From Aquabacter cavernae (GTDB lineage: Bacteria > Pseudomonadota > Alphaproteobacteria > Rhizobiales > Xanthobacteraceae), in contig NZ_RWKV01000001.1 of the NCBI RefSeq assembly GCF_003993795.1, positions 168,599 through 232,598 on the forward strand: a stretch of 64,000 nt of DNA, given 5' to 3'. Of this stretch, positions 30,701-36,678 are shown one piece after another. Each line of letters starts with the position of its first letter. Within the stretch, counting starts at the first letter, position 1. Below the pieces are notes generated by a model, which made no database searches, was not told the DNA's origin, and saw only the letters and a list, made by a program, of their open reading frames with translations. The position numbers and the translations under genes were made by a program.

Positions 30701-32807
30701 CCTGACGCTGGCGGGGGCGAACAGCTTCTCCGGCGGCACCACCATCGAGAGGGGCACGCTGCGCCTCACCGGGGCGCAGGCCCTGGGCACGGGCGGGCTG
30801 ACCCTCAACACGGCGGGCACGCTGCGGGCGAGCGAGACCTTCACCTATGGCGGCGCCATCGGGCTGGTTCAGACCGGCGATGCGCCCACGGGCAAGGTGG
30901 AAGTTGACGCCAGCAAGGCGTTCACCCTGTCGGGCGTCATCTCCGGGGCCTACGGCCTGGAGAAGACCGGGACGGGAACGCTGATCCTGACCGGCGCCAA
31001 CACCTATACGGGCCTCACCACCGTGACGGCGGGCACGCTGCAGATCGGCAATGGCGGCACCACCGGTTCCATCGCGGGCGATGTGCTGAACAATGCCAGC
31101 CTCGTCTTCAACCGCTCCGACACCTACGCCTTCACGGGCGCCATCTCGGGCACCGGCGCGGTCACCTTCACCGGCGGCGGCACGGTTCTGTTCTCCTCGC
31201 CCTATACCGGCCCCATCGCCGTGGACGATTCGGTGGTCCGCCTCCAGGCGGGCACCACCACCGCCTCGCCCTTCACGGTCAATGCCGGCGGCATCCTGGG
31301 CGGCAGCGCCACCATTGGCGGCCTGACGGTGAACAACGGCGGCACGGTGGCGCCGGGCTATTCGCCGGGCACGCTCATCGTGAACGGCGCGGTCACCTTC
31401 AATGCCGGCTCGGTCTATGCGGTGGACGTGACGCCCGACGGGCAGCACGACCTCATCCTCTCCACCGGCACGGTGACCCTCTCGTCCGGGGCGAGCGTGC
31501 AGGTGGTGGCGGTGCCGGGGCAGTATGCCGCCAACGCCACCTACACCATCATCAACACCACGGGCACGGTGACGGGCACGTTCGGCTCCGTCACCTCCGA
31601 CTATGCGTTCCTGCAGCCGACCCTCACCTACGATCTGCAGAACGTGTATCTGTCGCTGGTCTATACGGGCATCGACTTCGTCGAATATGCGCAGACGCCC
31701 AACCAGGCGAATGTCGCGGTCGCCGCACAGGCGCTCGGGGCCGGAAACCCGGTCTATGACGCCATCTTCACCCTGCCGGACGGCTCGGTGGCCAATGCCT
31801 TCAACCAGCTCTCCGGCGAGATCTATCCCTCGGTGGGCACGGTCATCCAGCAGGAATCCATCTATCTGCGGGATGCGGTGGGCGCGCGCCTGCGCCAGTC
31901 GGTGACGGACGGTTCCGGCGCCCTCGCCAATGCGGCGCGGGCGGGCGGGCCGGCCAATACAAGGCTCAGCCAGGACCTCACGCCCACTTTGTGGGCCCAG
32001 GGTTACGGCGGCTGGGGCAACAGCTTCGGCAACGGCAATGCGGCCAGCATCTCCTCGTCCATCGGCGGTGTCTTCGCCGGTCTCGACGTGGCGATCGCCG
32101 ACAATGCCCGCGCTGGTATCGTGGCCGGGTTCAGCCAGTCTCAGTTCGACGTGGATGCGCGCAACTCCGCGGGCTCCATGGACAATTACGACATCGGCTT
32201 CTACCTGGGCGCCCAATATGGCGCGATCGGGCTCCGGGGCGGCGCGTCCTATGCGTGGCACGACGTGAATGTGGGACGCACCGTGTCCTTCCCCGGCTTC
32301 TCCGGGGCCAACGATGCCGGCTACACGGTGGGCACCGCGCAGGTGTTCGGCGAGGCGGGCTATCGCATGGCCGTGGGCGCCTACGAGTTCGAGCCCTTCG
32401 CGGGTCTGGCCTATGTGAGCGTGTCCGGTGCCACGTTCGCGGAAGGCGGCCTCGGCGGCTCCGCGCTCCGGGTGGATCTGGGCTCGCAGAACACGCTCTA
32501 CACCACGCTGGGCGTGCGCGCGGCCACCTCCATCCAACTGGGCGGCCATACGCTGACGCCGAGCCTGACCCTGGGCTGGCAGCATGCGTTCGGCGACACC
32601 AACTCCACCGCGAGCATGATGTTCGCGGGCGGCGCGACGCCGTTCCAGATCCAGGGCGTGCCGATCGCGGAGGATACGGCGATCCTCGGGGCCGGATTGG
32701 CCTATGCGCTGTCCGACATGGCGACCTTCCAGGTCAATTATGCCGGCCAGATCGCCTCGGAAGCGAGCCAGAACGCCTTCACCGCGCAGTTTTCGCTGAA
32801 GTTCTGA
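18792..32807 (+). CDS. Giant type V autotransporter adhesin with PATR repeats
   Basis: About 4671 residues from the ATG at 18792, chosen because GGGGAG lies 5 bases upstream; a GTG at 18732 falls inside a leader hairpin. The N-terminus is a long, Arg-rich extension followed by a signal core (ALRVSIMVAGMLLCTVPAFA), a form typical of autotransporters. Residues about 81-480 are Gly rich. From about 850 to 4130 there are more than 20 autotransporter-associated beta-strand (PATR) repeats (GLEKTGTGTLILTGANTYTG type) forming a beta-helix. About 2030-2350 are T5SS/PEP-CTERM-type repeats, and five WNG modules are interspersed. The last about 270 residues form the outer-membrane barrel and end in Phe (FSLKF), the usual BAM signal. 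Likely a surface adhesin or biofilm protein. Confidence 0.95.
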   Translation: MMRFGAEQAGGNRRAAAGRGNARLAGALPAHPVSGTRPHLLHSAPCKAGRSGLMSSTLVPALRVSIMVAGMLLCTVPAFADGGAGGGGMSGGADQATIAGDNATAAGSGFGGGGGGAGLTGGSGGTVTGGGTGGTGGSSPGQAGNAGSNGSGGGGGAHGAVVTSGALPTASVTGGAGGAGGASINFSGGGGAGGWGAVITLPGSLDWGSTTLSITGGNGGAGGNGGSLSDAGNGGTGGYGLYISQATTLVGGGLTITGGNGGAGYSSGNGGIGLFFESGSPVTATVGSVTGGNGGAAWQSTPGTGGDGIQAGTLTLTTAGPVTGGNAGAGDYVASNAGIGINAYSLTATINGAVTGGVGSTTLGMNAVASNGGAAIVGSILDLTLNANGDVTGGQGGRAENDQSGNGGAGIIATNSLILTVNGATISGGQGGTTGSGTEGNGGVGIIASSATITLSADASVIGGVSGDFVVQANAIELSGNNNVLELVGNGASYATFTGNVVGSTTANDSNSMRLTGTGGTFDLGLIDYSSTAKFQNFHAFEIDTTATTDVWTLTNMAPSAAQGTVWTLTRGTLQVGDSGTSATIPGSLTVKNATVLRNVGDGTSSINIYDGLTIENGGTITLVARADDSTLVVGQATAGALTFGSTSVLNVTLGAPGFNPPLIDVGGALTFQGTLNVTPGAGFGVGDYRLIIFQGDSYGTGMAVDAFPSDYDYNLQYDTANKQVILSVLEGGLYWNGETLTSPPVGVQGGDGVWIAGSKTNWTNAAGTNPASWNGTKAATFAGTAGTVQVDGSVSSGGPVSAKGLKFVTDGYTIAGLTPTDTLTLVNGTTMPKVNVDGSGTTATMSVIIAGAYGLEKIGDGTLVLTGANTYAGGTTVTAGTLQIGTGGSLLGDIANEAALVFSTTGTAAYAGNITGTGTLAKTGVGTLTLTGTVSPGGGTTISGGELQIGAGGTAGSISGAITNNAGLVFSRSNDLTYADVISGSGTVEQMGVSTGKLTLSGTNSYIGATTVTSGVLEVTNVSALGTTQSGTTVSSGASLQINVGGTISEALTLSGAGASGYAGALRKIGSASLSYDGSITLDDDATIDGGANGSMTIAGGIFGTDAILTLSQVGTISGVIDLDGGGVVVGGSWIFSGANTYTGTTSVSNGATLSVQNSDALGSTAGGTTVAAGGTLSLNDVNGAVTIGAEALSLGGGGASVATLESGGVGNSYAGAITLLGDAVISVRPGFLGMTGSLTLSGDITGTGQNLALEAMGTGLISGNIETGTGTVTVNAGTWTLTGENSYSGLTTINGGTLQIGNGGTTGSIESDVANGGALVFNRSNDFAYEGEVSGSGTLEKKGAGTLTLTGANSYTGATTVSAGTLSIGDGTTAGSIDPTGGIAVSTGATLAFDAPNVVSYGGVVSGAGALEKRGAGALVLTGASTLTGLTTVAEGTLILHGGSLAGAVSVSSGGTLVGGATAGTVTGAVTITAGGTLAGTPGTTPLSTGALTFSSATSVLSVTLGAPSTTTAFDVTGNLVLGGVLDITAGMGFGTGTYRLFDYSGTQSGTMAIGDAPAHTLFALDTITTAGQVDLRVAEGLWWNGAGTPGNLVGGSGTWNVQAAPTNWTNQAGSSTVAWTQGGLAIFAGTAGTVTVAGSTSPQVAGIEFITPGYTIVGDTLSRAIRLTPLVVGSAPLISVEEGTATIGVVLSGSDGFEKTGDGTLVLTRANGGLEGVITVSSGALQFQGDASVGGELTIKSGASFVAAPGATGGVALGMTLESGSSMSMAADGVSSLTAGSFTMQASTTLGISLGAPSSTVALSSAGDLDLHGTINFTRGAGFGSGTYRLFDYGGTYDGSGLVLGPLPQYSLVALSTATAGQVNLLLAASQWWNGTTTTPGGSSVQGGDGIWNVSAGATNWTDQSGAMADPWSQGGIAIFAGSAGTVTVSGATNPQVAGMYFLTSGYTITDGGISLTSFNGQVPVITVGNSSPATAGVTATIASALSGTAGLEKAGSGTLTLTGNNSFTGNSLISAGSLVFSGGTSTAGQIDIARDADTTGSMTVTGSGTSLNIGIAELYVGNFGTGSLTVSDGATLTTGYGSLGHDAGSVGSATVTGAGSTWTVNDNYIYVGNYGTGTLLVSDGGTVNADYMYVGYYQDVTGGSVTVTGTGSSLNLVDGIELGVYNNGSLTISDGGSLTSGEAYIGTYTGYYGTYTADATVTGAGSTWNLGTSSITLGYEYSGTVGTLTIEDGGTVTSGTGYLGYYDGTSGVVTVTGAGSTWDLGSAELYVGYSGNGTLTISNGGTVTSGDGYLSDDTTSVGIATVTGSGSTWNLGANVLYLGDYGGTGSLSVVDGGAVIAGQIVKVAGAAGATVTLDGGILRAGADQSDFLSGFASTDIVLSAGGGSIDTNGYAVGVSSILSGAGGLTKAGAGTLTLTGANSYTGGTTVSSGTLQIGSGGTAGSVLGAIANSGTVAFNRSDDISAPGAITGTGALIQRGTGKLTLTGANSAAAGTTVQNGTLEILNGVSLASNVTVRDEATLKGETSGTSGAVITGAVTVQSGGTLLAAPTSATGQYGLSMTSLTLESGAHLHSVLGTNTGTAVFQAGTLTLGGVLDVTDAGGMALGVYRILSYTTLAANNGFTLGATPSDFAYDIQYQPGQVNLAVMDGSMLYWNGSTLSPNPDRTVTGGSGTWSNTAATNWLTSQFNQSVPWTPAYAVFTAAPGEVTVSGAVATTGMQFMVDGYALAGGTVTLSAASGQTQVNVGDGTPTGASYVATIGSVLAGSTGLDKQGLGTLVLTGVNTYTGGTTVTQGTLQIGDGTDSGVLPGNVLNDSVLAFNPAGSDTYAGVISGSGAFTKLGSGTLTLSGINSFSGATSVAGGRLVLENGSSLSNTAATSVAAGATLELGNASETIGGLSGAGAVQLNSYCLTVAGAGSSSYSGTMSGTGCLTKTGAGTQILSGTNDYTGGTTVSEGAISVGAAGAIGTGGLTLEGTGAFIATASFTLTNAVTLDQVAGSGGGTFQAEGAGTTLTVSSAISGAGSLTKTGAGTLLVNGTNSGTGATLVNVGTMIAEGGQAIGDLSAVSVASGARLIIRPSGVTEAVGSIAGAGALELVGATLDAGGDNSTTTYSGIISGSGGLKKSGTGVLTLTGTNTYEGETQVSAGEVVIGGGASLSDTARLSVTAGAKLSLTNANETVGSLGGGGEVALGGHCLITGGDGTSSSFSGAITGSGCLTKTGAGTMALTGTNSYTGTTTISEGAIQVSAQSALGSGPLALQGGGTLAVAASFTFGQTVSLTPAGGAGGGTFLVSDTGGVADTLTLTNVVSGTGALTKTGTGILSMTGANTYAGATTVSGGELRIANGASLSDTARLTVGGGAKVSLTNANETVGSLGGGGEVALGGHCLITGGDGTSSSFSGAITGSGCLTKTGTGTMTLTGTNSYNGTTTVSEGAIRVSAAAALGSGPLALEGPGTLRASSTFTYGAAISLTPVGGVGGGTFEVDAAETLTLTGVIAGLGNLAKTGTGTLVIGGSTTNTYQGATAVNAGTLIAEGGNAIGDTSAVSVATGATLIISPTGTTETVGSLSGGGTVTLDGATLAVGGSNTDSTFAGSIGGSGSLTKIGTGTLTISGTTGTTGSTEVQAGGLAVAAGGSVGGDIYVYDQATLSGGGTVGGTVHVLDGGTLAGVPGAGLTMGGLNMSGAANLAVTLGAPSASPVFTVNGNVTLDGTLNVSSTTGFGLGIYRIVSYTGALTNNGLEVGPLSGGLSGGVQTAIPGQVNLFVEDPNSPILFWNGSHTTPTQAVLGGTGTWTADAQTNWINASGTISKSWNSGFAVFQGAAGTVTVDNGPGQVQAVGMQFVDTGYVVTGGSILLSGVNPAPIRVGDGTAAGAATQATIASVLMGTTGMEKSDFGTLILTGANTYTGGTTVSGGTLQIGNGGATGSILGDVVNNAALAFNLSGETSFGGAISGTGTVTQAGSGTLTLAGANSFSGGTTIERGTLRLTGAQALGTGGLTLNTAGTLRASETFTYGGAIGLVQTGDAPTGKVEVDASKAFTLSGVISGAYGLEKTGTGTLILTGANTYTGLTTVTAGTLQIGNGGTTGSIAGDVLNNASLVFNRSDTYAFTGAISGTGAVTFTGGGTVLFSSPYTGPIAVDDSVVRLQAGTTTASPFTVNAGGILGGSATIGGLTVNNGGTVAPGYSPGTLIVNGAVTFNAGSVYAVDVTPDGQHDLILSTGTVTLSSGASVQVVAVPGQYAANATYTIINTTGTVTGTFGSVTSDYAFLQPTLTYDLQNVYLSLVYTGIDFVEYAQTPNQANVAVAAQALGAGNPVYDAIFTLPDGSVANAFNQLSGEIYPSVGTVIQQESIYLRDAVGARLRQSVTDGSGALANAARAGGPANTRLSQDLTPTLWAQGYGGWGNSFGNGNAASISSSIGGVFAGLDVAIADNARAGIVAGFSQSQFDVDARNSAGSMDNYDIGFYLGAQYGAIGLRGGASYAWHDVNVGRTVSFPGFSGANDAGYTVGTAQVFGEAGYRMAVGAYEFEPFAGLAYVSVSGATFAEGGLGGSALRVDLGSQNTLYTTLGVRAATSIQLGGHTLTPSLTLGWQHAFGDTNSTASMMFAGGATPFQIQGVPIAEDTAILGAGLAYALSDMATFQVNYAGQIASEASQNAFTAQFSLKF
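24880..25800 (+). repeat. T5SS/PEP-CTERM-associated repeat block inside the autotransporter
   Basis: About six to seven units of roughly 50 residues share the pattern ELYVGxxGxGxLTISDGGTVTSG followed by VTVTGAGSTW. This differs from the surrounding PATR repeats. Base composition is visibly lower in GC than the flanking repeats, pointing to a module acquired or evolved separately. Confidence 0.75.
28330..28490 (+). repeat. Near-identical internal duplication, copy 1 (copy 2 at 28903-29063)
   Basis: About 150 bp encoding NANETVGSLGGGGEVALGG, then HCLITGGDGTSSSFSGAITG and SGCLTKTG. It recurs 573 bp downstream with about ten base differences, almost all synonymous. This reflects recent duplication or gene conversion within the passenger. 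Confidence 0.85.
28903..29063 (+). repeat. Near-identical internal duplication, copy 2
   Basis: Partner of the copy at 28330-28490. The protein sequence is the same, including two Cys about 28 residues apart. Confidence 0.85.
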
Positions 32808-32820
32808 TACAAAAGGTCTC

Positions 32821-32839
32821 CCGCCATCCTGGATGGCGG
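32821..32839 (+). terminator. Hairpin after the autotransporter
   Basis: CCGCCATC and GATGGCGG form an 8-bp stem with a 3-base loop, 13 bases after the stop. There is no T-run, so termination may be partial and IalB could be cotranscribed. Confidence 0.45.
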
Positions 32840-32873
32840 GGGATTGTCCCATCGGGGAAGGACGGGAAAGATT

Positions 32874-33476
32874 ATGCGTTCCAGTTTCATCATTGCCGGC
32901 GCGACCCTGGCGGCCGCGGGCGTCTTGTGGGCGGCGCAGGGCGGGATCGCCCAGGCGCAGCAGGCCCAGCCCGCTCCGGCCCGGCCCGCCGCGGCCGCTC
33001 CTGCCGCTCCTGCTGCCGCTGCCGCTGCCGCCGACCCGGCCCAGCCCGTCGCCACCACGGCCACCTATCAGGACTGGCTGATGCGCTGCGTGGCGCAGGC
33101 GGACAAGTCCAAGGTGTGCGAGATCGTCCAGAACCTGCAGGTGCAGGGGCAGGGGACCGTGGCCAGCATCGCGGTCGGGCGTCCCGATCCGAAGGCCGCC
33201 GTCAGCCTCGTCATCCAGCTGCCCCAGGGCGTGTGGCTGCCGGCTGGCGTGAAGTTCCAGGTGAGCGAGAAGGCCAAGCCCTTGCAGCTGGAATATAAGC
33301 GCTGCGCCCAGGCCTGCGTTGCCGAGGTGTCGCTCGATGCCGCCGCGGTGCAGGCGCTGAAGTCGGCCACCGAGCCGGGCAGCTTCACCTTCGAGGATGG
33401 TTCGCGCCGGGCGGTGACGCTGCCGGTCTCGCTCAAGGGCTTCGGCCCCGCCCTCGACGCCAGCCTGAAATCCTGA
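32874..33476 (+). CDS. IalB-family (invasion-associated locus B) periplasmic protein
   Basis: 200 residues from the ATG at 32874, with GGGAAAG upstream; an in-frame start 10 codons earlier lacks a signal-peptide-like context. A signal peptide ends at about IAQA, followed by an Ala/Pro-rich linker (about 25-62). The IalB domain then begins (YQDWLMRCVAQADKSKVCEI through CAQACVAEVSLDA), with the four conserved Cys. Bartonella IalB is linked to erythrocyte invasion, but in free-living relatives the role is unknown and probably concerns the envelope. It follows the autotransporter by 66 bases. Confidence 0.88.
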   Translation: MRSSFIIAGATLAAAGVLWAAQGGIAQAQQAQPAPARPAAAAPAAPAAAAAAADPAQPVATTATYQDWLMRCVAQADKSKVCEIVQNLQVQGQGTVASIAVGRPDPKAAVSLVIQLPQGVWLPAGVKFQVSEKAKPLQLEYKRCAQACVAEVSLDAAAVQALKSATEPGSFTFEDGSRRAVTLPVSLKGFGPALDASLKS

Positions 33477-33537
33477 CCCCAGCCTTGCGCGCCTCTCCTT
33501 CAAAGGGGAGGCGCGGCGAGACAGAAGAGAGATCCGC

Positions 33538-34299
33538 GTGACCAGCACGTCCCAGGGCGCTTCGCCCGCACGGCTTCCCCTGTTCTACCGCTCCCCCGCC
33601 CTCCTGCGGCTGGATGAGCATCACAGCGTCGGCGTGCGCGAGAACAGCGATTCCGCCTTCGCCGCCGCGGCCACCGCGATCCCGCTGGTGGCCGGCGAGT
33701 TCCTGCAGGCGCAGCGCCACTATCCCATCGTCTTCTCCAGCGATGCGGGGGCGATGCCCCTGGCCGTGACCGGACTTGCCGCCGGCCAGAACCTGTTCGT
33801 GACTGCGGACGGCGCATGGGCGGCCGGGGCCTATGTGCCCGGCTATGTGCGCCGCTATCCCTTCATCAGCATGGTGCCCGCTGAAGGCGGAAACACCATG
33901 CTGGGCATCGACCTTGCCGCTCCCCAAGTGAGCATGGATGCGGCCCGCGACGGTGCCCGTCCCCTGTTCACGGCGGAGGGCACGGCGAGCGAGGCGGCGG
34001 CCGCCGCCATTGCCTTCTGCGATACCTATGCGCTGGAGCATGAGCGGACGCGCGAGTTCGCGGCGGCGCTGGAGGCGAACGGCCTGCTCATCGAGCGCGC
34101 TGCGCGGATCGCGCTCCCCGACGGGACGGAAAAGACGGTCCAGGGCTTCCGCCTCATCGACGACGCGGCGTTCCGCGCTTTGTCCGGCGAGACGCTCGCG
34201 AGCTTCCATGCGCGGGGCTGGCTGGACCTCGTGGTCCTCCACATTGCCTCGCAGGCCAGCTGGCACGCGCTCATGGCGCGGGCAGCGACGCAATCCTAG
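33538..34299 (+). CDS. SapC-family protein
   Basis: 253 residues from a GTG start with AGAAGAGAG upstream. The family pattern is present: PLFYRSPALLRLDEHHSVGV, AFAAAATAIPLVAGEF, HYPIVFSSDAGAMPLAVTGL, GYVRRYPFIS, and a C-terminal helical region with ALASFHARGWLDLVVLHIAS. SapC-type proteins were first noted near S-layer secretion genes; molecular function is not established. It lies 61 bases after the IalB gene, which suggests a shared transcript and an envelope role. Confidence 0.85.
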   Translation: MTSTSQGASPARLPLFYRSPALLRLDEHHSVGVRENSDSAFAAAATAIPLVAGEFLQAQRHYPIVFSSDAGAMPLAVTGLAAGQNLFVTADGAWAAGAYVPGYVRRYPFISMVPAEGGNTMLGIDLAAPQVSMDAARDGARPLFTAEGTASEAAAAAIAFCDTYALEHERTREFAAALEANGLLIERAARIALPDGTEKTVQGFRLIDDAAFRALSGETLASFHARGWLDLVVLHIASQASWHALMARAATQS

Positions 34300-34418
34300 G
34301 CGCTGTCCCGCGCTGAGCGGGGTGGGTCCTCCGATCCTTGGAAAGCTGGCCTGGCCCCGAGCCGGCCTCCCTCCGGGCCCGACAACGGGCTCGCCCGCGG
34401 CATTGGCCGCGAGCCGCA

Positions 34419-34680
34419 TCACATGCGATTTCGTGCCGCGCCGGCTGTGGTGCGCGACAGGGCCCCTTGCTGGCGGGCGGTTCCGGCAATGGCCGTGGTG
34501 ATCTGCTCCGCGCGGATCATCGCTTCCGTGATCGACGTGATCACGGAAGCCGTATTCTGCGTCGCGACCTGGATTTCGCTGACCTAGCGGCCGATGTCCT
34601 TCGTTGCCCGGGAGGTCTGGGAGGCCAGCGCTTTCACTTCGGACGCGACGACGGCGAGACCCTGATCATCGAGAGTTCAC
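34419..34680 (-). pseudogene. Methyl-accepting chemotaxis protein, C-terminal signalling remnant
   Basis: The minus strand reads DQGLAVVASEVKALASQTSR then ATKDIGR, an in-frame TAG, then VSEIQVATQNTASVITSITE and AEQITTAIAGTARQQGALS. This is the region just after the chemoreceptor hairpin tip (FAVVAxEVRxLAxxS). There is no receptor 5' half, and the fragment ends at TGA at 34419. It is a decayed gene. Confidence 0.8.
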
Positions 34681-34795
34681 GTCCACCGGGCTCGGCCTTG
34701 CCTGAGCGGGCACGGTCTCCTGCGTCCGGGGCTGGGCTCCAGGACGGATCGACAGCGGGTCAATCCGCGCCATCCGCACCGTCAGGCCATTTAAT

Positions 34796-34810
34796 CTATA
34801 AAGTTTATAG
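34796..34810. promoter_or_regulatory. Perfect palindrome upstream of the sulfonate operon
   Basis: CTATAAAGTTTATAG has 7-bp arms and a single central base, in an AT-rich patch about 300 bases before the FMN reductase start. Candidate operator or promoter element. Confidence 0.35.
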
Positions 34811-35112
34811 AATTTATGTTGACCACTGCGTGCACCGGCCCCATCATGAGGCTGAGAGGTGGTGCGGTCGTGTAGGCCCGTCGCCGTGACCCGCAATGCG
34901 ACCGGCTTGAGCGAGGCGCAGATGACCTTGATCAGACCGCCCCGGCACCTGTGTATGAGGGGCAGTGTGGCGCAGCCGTAACGGCTGCCCGCTGCCCGTA
35001 CGTCCTTCTCACATCTCCATTTCCGCCTGTTTCGAGAAGGCGCCGGTCATTCCGGCGAATGCCCTCCCATGTCCGTTGCATCCCCGTTCCTCGTCCGTGA
35101 AGGAACCCGCCC

Positions 35113-35673
35113 ATGACGTTGCGCATCGTCGGTTTCTCCGGCAGCACGCGCCGCCCTTCGCGCACCCGCAGTCTCGTGGAAGCGGTGGCGCAGGAGCTGT
35201 CCGCCCGCCGCGCCATCGACTTCGTCCTGCACGATCTGGTGGATGCCGGGCCCGGCGTGGGCGCCTTCAGCCGCGAGGCCCTGCCTGCGGAAGCGCGGGC
35301 CATCATCGCCGATATCGAGGAGGCCGACGCCCTGGTGGTCGGCTCGCCGGTCTATAAGGGCTCCTATACGGGCCTCTTCAAGCATGTGATCGATTTCGTC
35401 GATCCGCTCGCGCTGGCGGGCAAGCCTGTGGTGGTCACTGCCACGGGCGGCGGGCATCGCCACGCTTTGGTGGTGGAGCACCAGTTGCGGCCGCTGTTCG
35501 GCTTCTTCGCCGCCCAGACCGCCCCCACCGCCATTTATGCCAGCGACCACGACTTCACCGACGGGGTCCTCGCCGATTCCGCCGTGCGCGCCCGGGTCAC
35601 CCAGGCCGCTGCGGAGCTGGACCGCCTGCTCCCGCGTACGGCGCCGCGCGCCGCCACCATCAAAGTCGCCTGA
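35113..35673 (+). CDS. ssuE: NAD(P)H-dependent FMN reductase (SsuE/MsuE type)
   Basis: 186 residues, a flavodoxin-like fold. The N-terminal phosphate loop is FSGSTRRPSRTRSLVE. The family signature PVYKGSYTGLFKHVIDFVDP follows, then KPVVVTATGGGHRHALVVEHQL. It should supply reduced FMN to the SsuD monooxygenase. The start has GAAGGAA upstream. It is the first gene of the plus-strand sulfonate operon. MsuE-type proteins (methanesulfonate) are close relatives, so the exact symbol is provisional. Confidence 0.88.
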   Translation: MTLRIVGFSGSTRRPSRTRSLVEAVAQELSARRAIDFVLHDLVDAGPGVGAFSREALPAEARAIIADIEEADALVVGSPVYKGSYTGLFKHVIDFVDPLALAGKPVVVTATGGGHRHALVVEHQLRPLFGFFAAQTAPTAIYASDHDFTDGVLADSAVRARVTQAAAELDRLLPRTAPRAATIKVA

Positions 35674-35690
35674 CGGCCGGAGCCTGTCCC

Positions 35691-36647
35691 ATGATCACGA
35701 AACGCCAATTCCTCGCCGGCTCGCTCGGTGCCGCCGCCCTCGCCGTGTCCGCCCGCGGAGCTTCCGCCCAGGAGGTGCCGAAGGAGTTCCGCGTGGGCTT
35801 CCAGAAGTCCAGCGGCATCCTCGTCACCGCCCGCCAGCAGCAGGCGCTTGAGAAGCACCTGAAGCCGCTCGGCGTGGAAAACGTCAAATGGATCGAGTTC
35901 CAGTTCGGCCCCCCGCTTCTGGAGGCACTGGGCTCTGGCTCGGTGGATATCGGAACGGTGGGTGATACGCCGCCCATCTTCGCCCAGGCGGCGGGGGCGA
36001 ACCTGCTCTATGTGGCGAGCGCCCCGGCCACCCAGAATGCCACGCTGGTCCAGAAGGATTCCCCCATCAAGACGGTGGCGGACCTGAAGGGCAAGAAGGT
36101 GGCCTTCGCCAAGGGCTCCAGCTCCCACAATTTCATCGTCCAGGCGCTGAAGAAGAACGGGCTGCGCTACACCGACATCGAGCCCGTCTTCCTCGCCCCG
36201 GCGGACGCCGCCGCCGCCTTCGCCTCCAACCGGGTGGATGCCTGGACGGTGTGGGATCCCTATTACGCTTTGGCCCAGAAGCGTCACGACGCGCGCGCCA
36301 TCGTGACCACGGCGGACGGCCTGCCGAGCCATTCCTTCTATCTGGCCAATAAGGGCCTCGTGGAGCGCTCGCCCCGCACGGTCCAGGGGGCGTTGGACGC
36401 GCTGCGGGAGGTGACGGCCTGGGCCGCGCAGAACCGCGACAAGGTGGCGGCCCTCACCTCCGAGCTCACGGGTGTCGAGTACGAGGCGCAGAAGATCGCC
36501 ACCGATCGCTATCCCATCGAATTCAACCCGGTGACGCAGACGGCGATCCGCCAGCAGCAGGAGATCGCCGACACCTTCCTGGAGCTGAACCTGATCCCCC
36601 GGAAGATCACCGTCACCGACATCGTCTGGTCCCAGGCCCGCGCCTGA
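35691..36647 (+). CDS. ssuA: Aliphatic sulfonate-binding protein SsuA, copy 1
   Basis: 318 residues with a Tat-like signal peptide (MITKRQFLAGSLGAAALAVS; no twin Arg, so more likely Sec). The mature part has the SsuA/NMT1 pattern: [55 protein letters not shown], and VDAWTVWDPYYALAQ. It lies 17 bases after the FMN reductase and 31 before a second, equally long paralogue. Confidence 0.92.
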   Translation: MITKRQFLAGSLGAAALAVSARGASAQEVPKEFRVGFQKSSGILVTARQQQALEKHLKPLGVENVKWIEFQFGPPLLEALGSGSVDIGTVGDTPPIFAQAAGANLLYVASAPATQNATLVQKDSPIKTVADLKGKKVAFAKGSSSHNFIVQALKKNGLRYTDIEPVFLAPADAAAAFASNRVDAWTVWDPYYALAQKRHDARAIVTTADGLPSHSFYLANKGLVERSPRTVQGALDALREVTAWAAQNRDKVAALTSELTGVEYEAQKIATDRYPIEFNPVTQTAIRQQQEIADTFLELNLIPRKITVTDIVWSQARA

Positions 36648-36678
36648 CCCCGGTTTCAGATTTCAAGGAACACGTCCC

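Larger units (their letters stand above)
34300..35112. other. 813-base gap: chemoreceptor remnant and ssu promoter
   Basis: No intact gene is present. The left half holds a broken chemoreceptor (34419-34680, minus). The right half has an AT-rich patch near 34790-34820 with the palindrome CTATAAAGTTTATAG, a candidate promoter or operator for the sulfonate operon starting at 35113. Confidence 0.55.

Noticed and set aside
27021-33548. A 2175-residue open frame on the minus strand opposite the autotransporter
   Set aside because: It is antisense to a clear autotransporter and IalB gene, is Arg/Gly/Ala/His rich, has no domain and arises from the biased codon pattern of the repeats.
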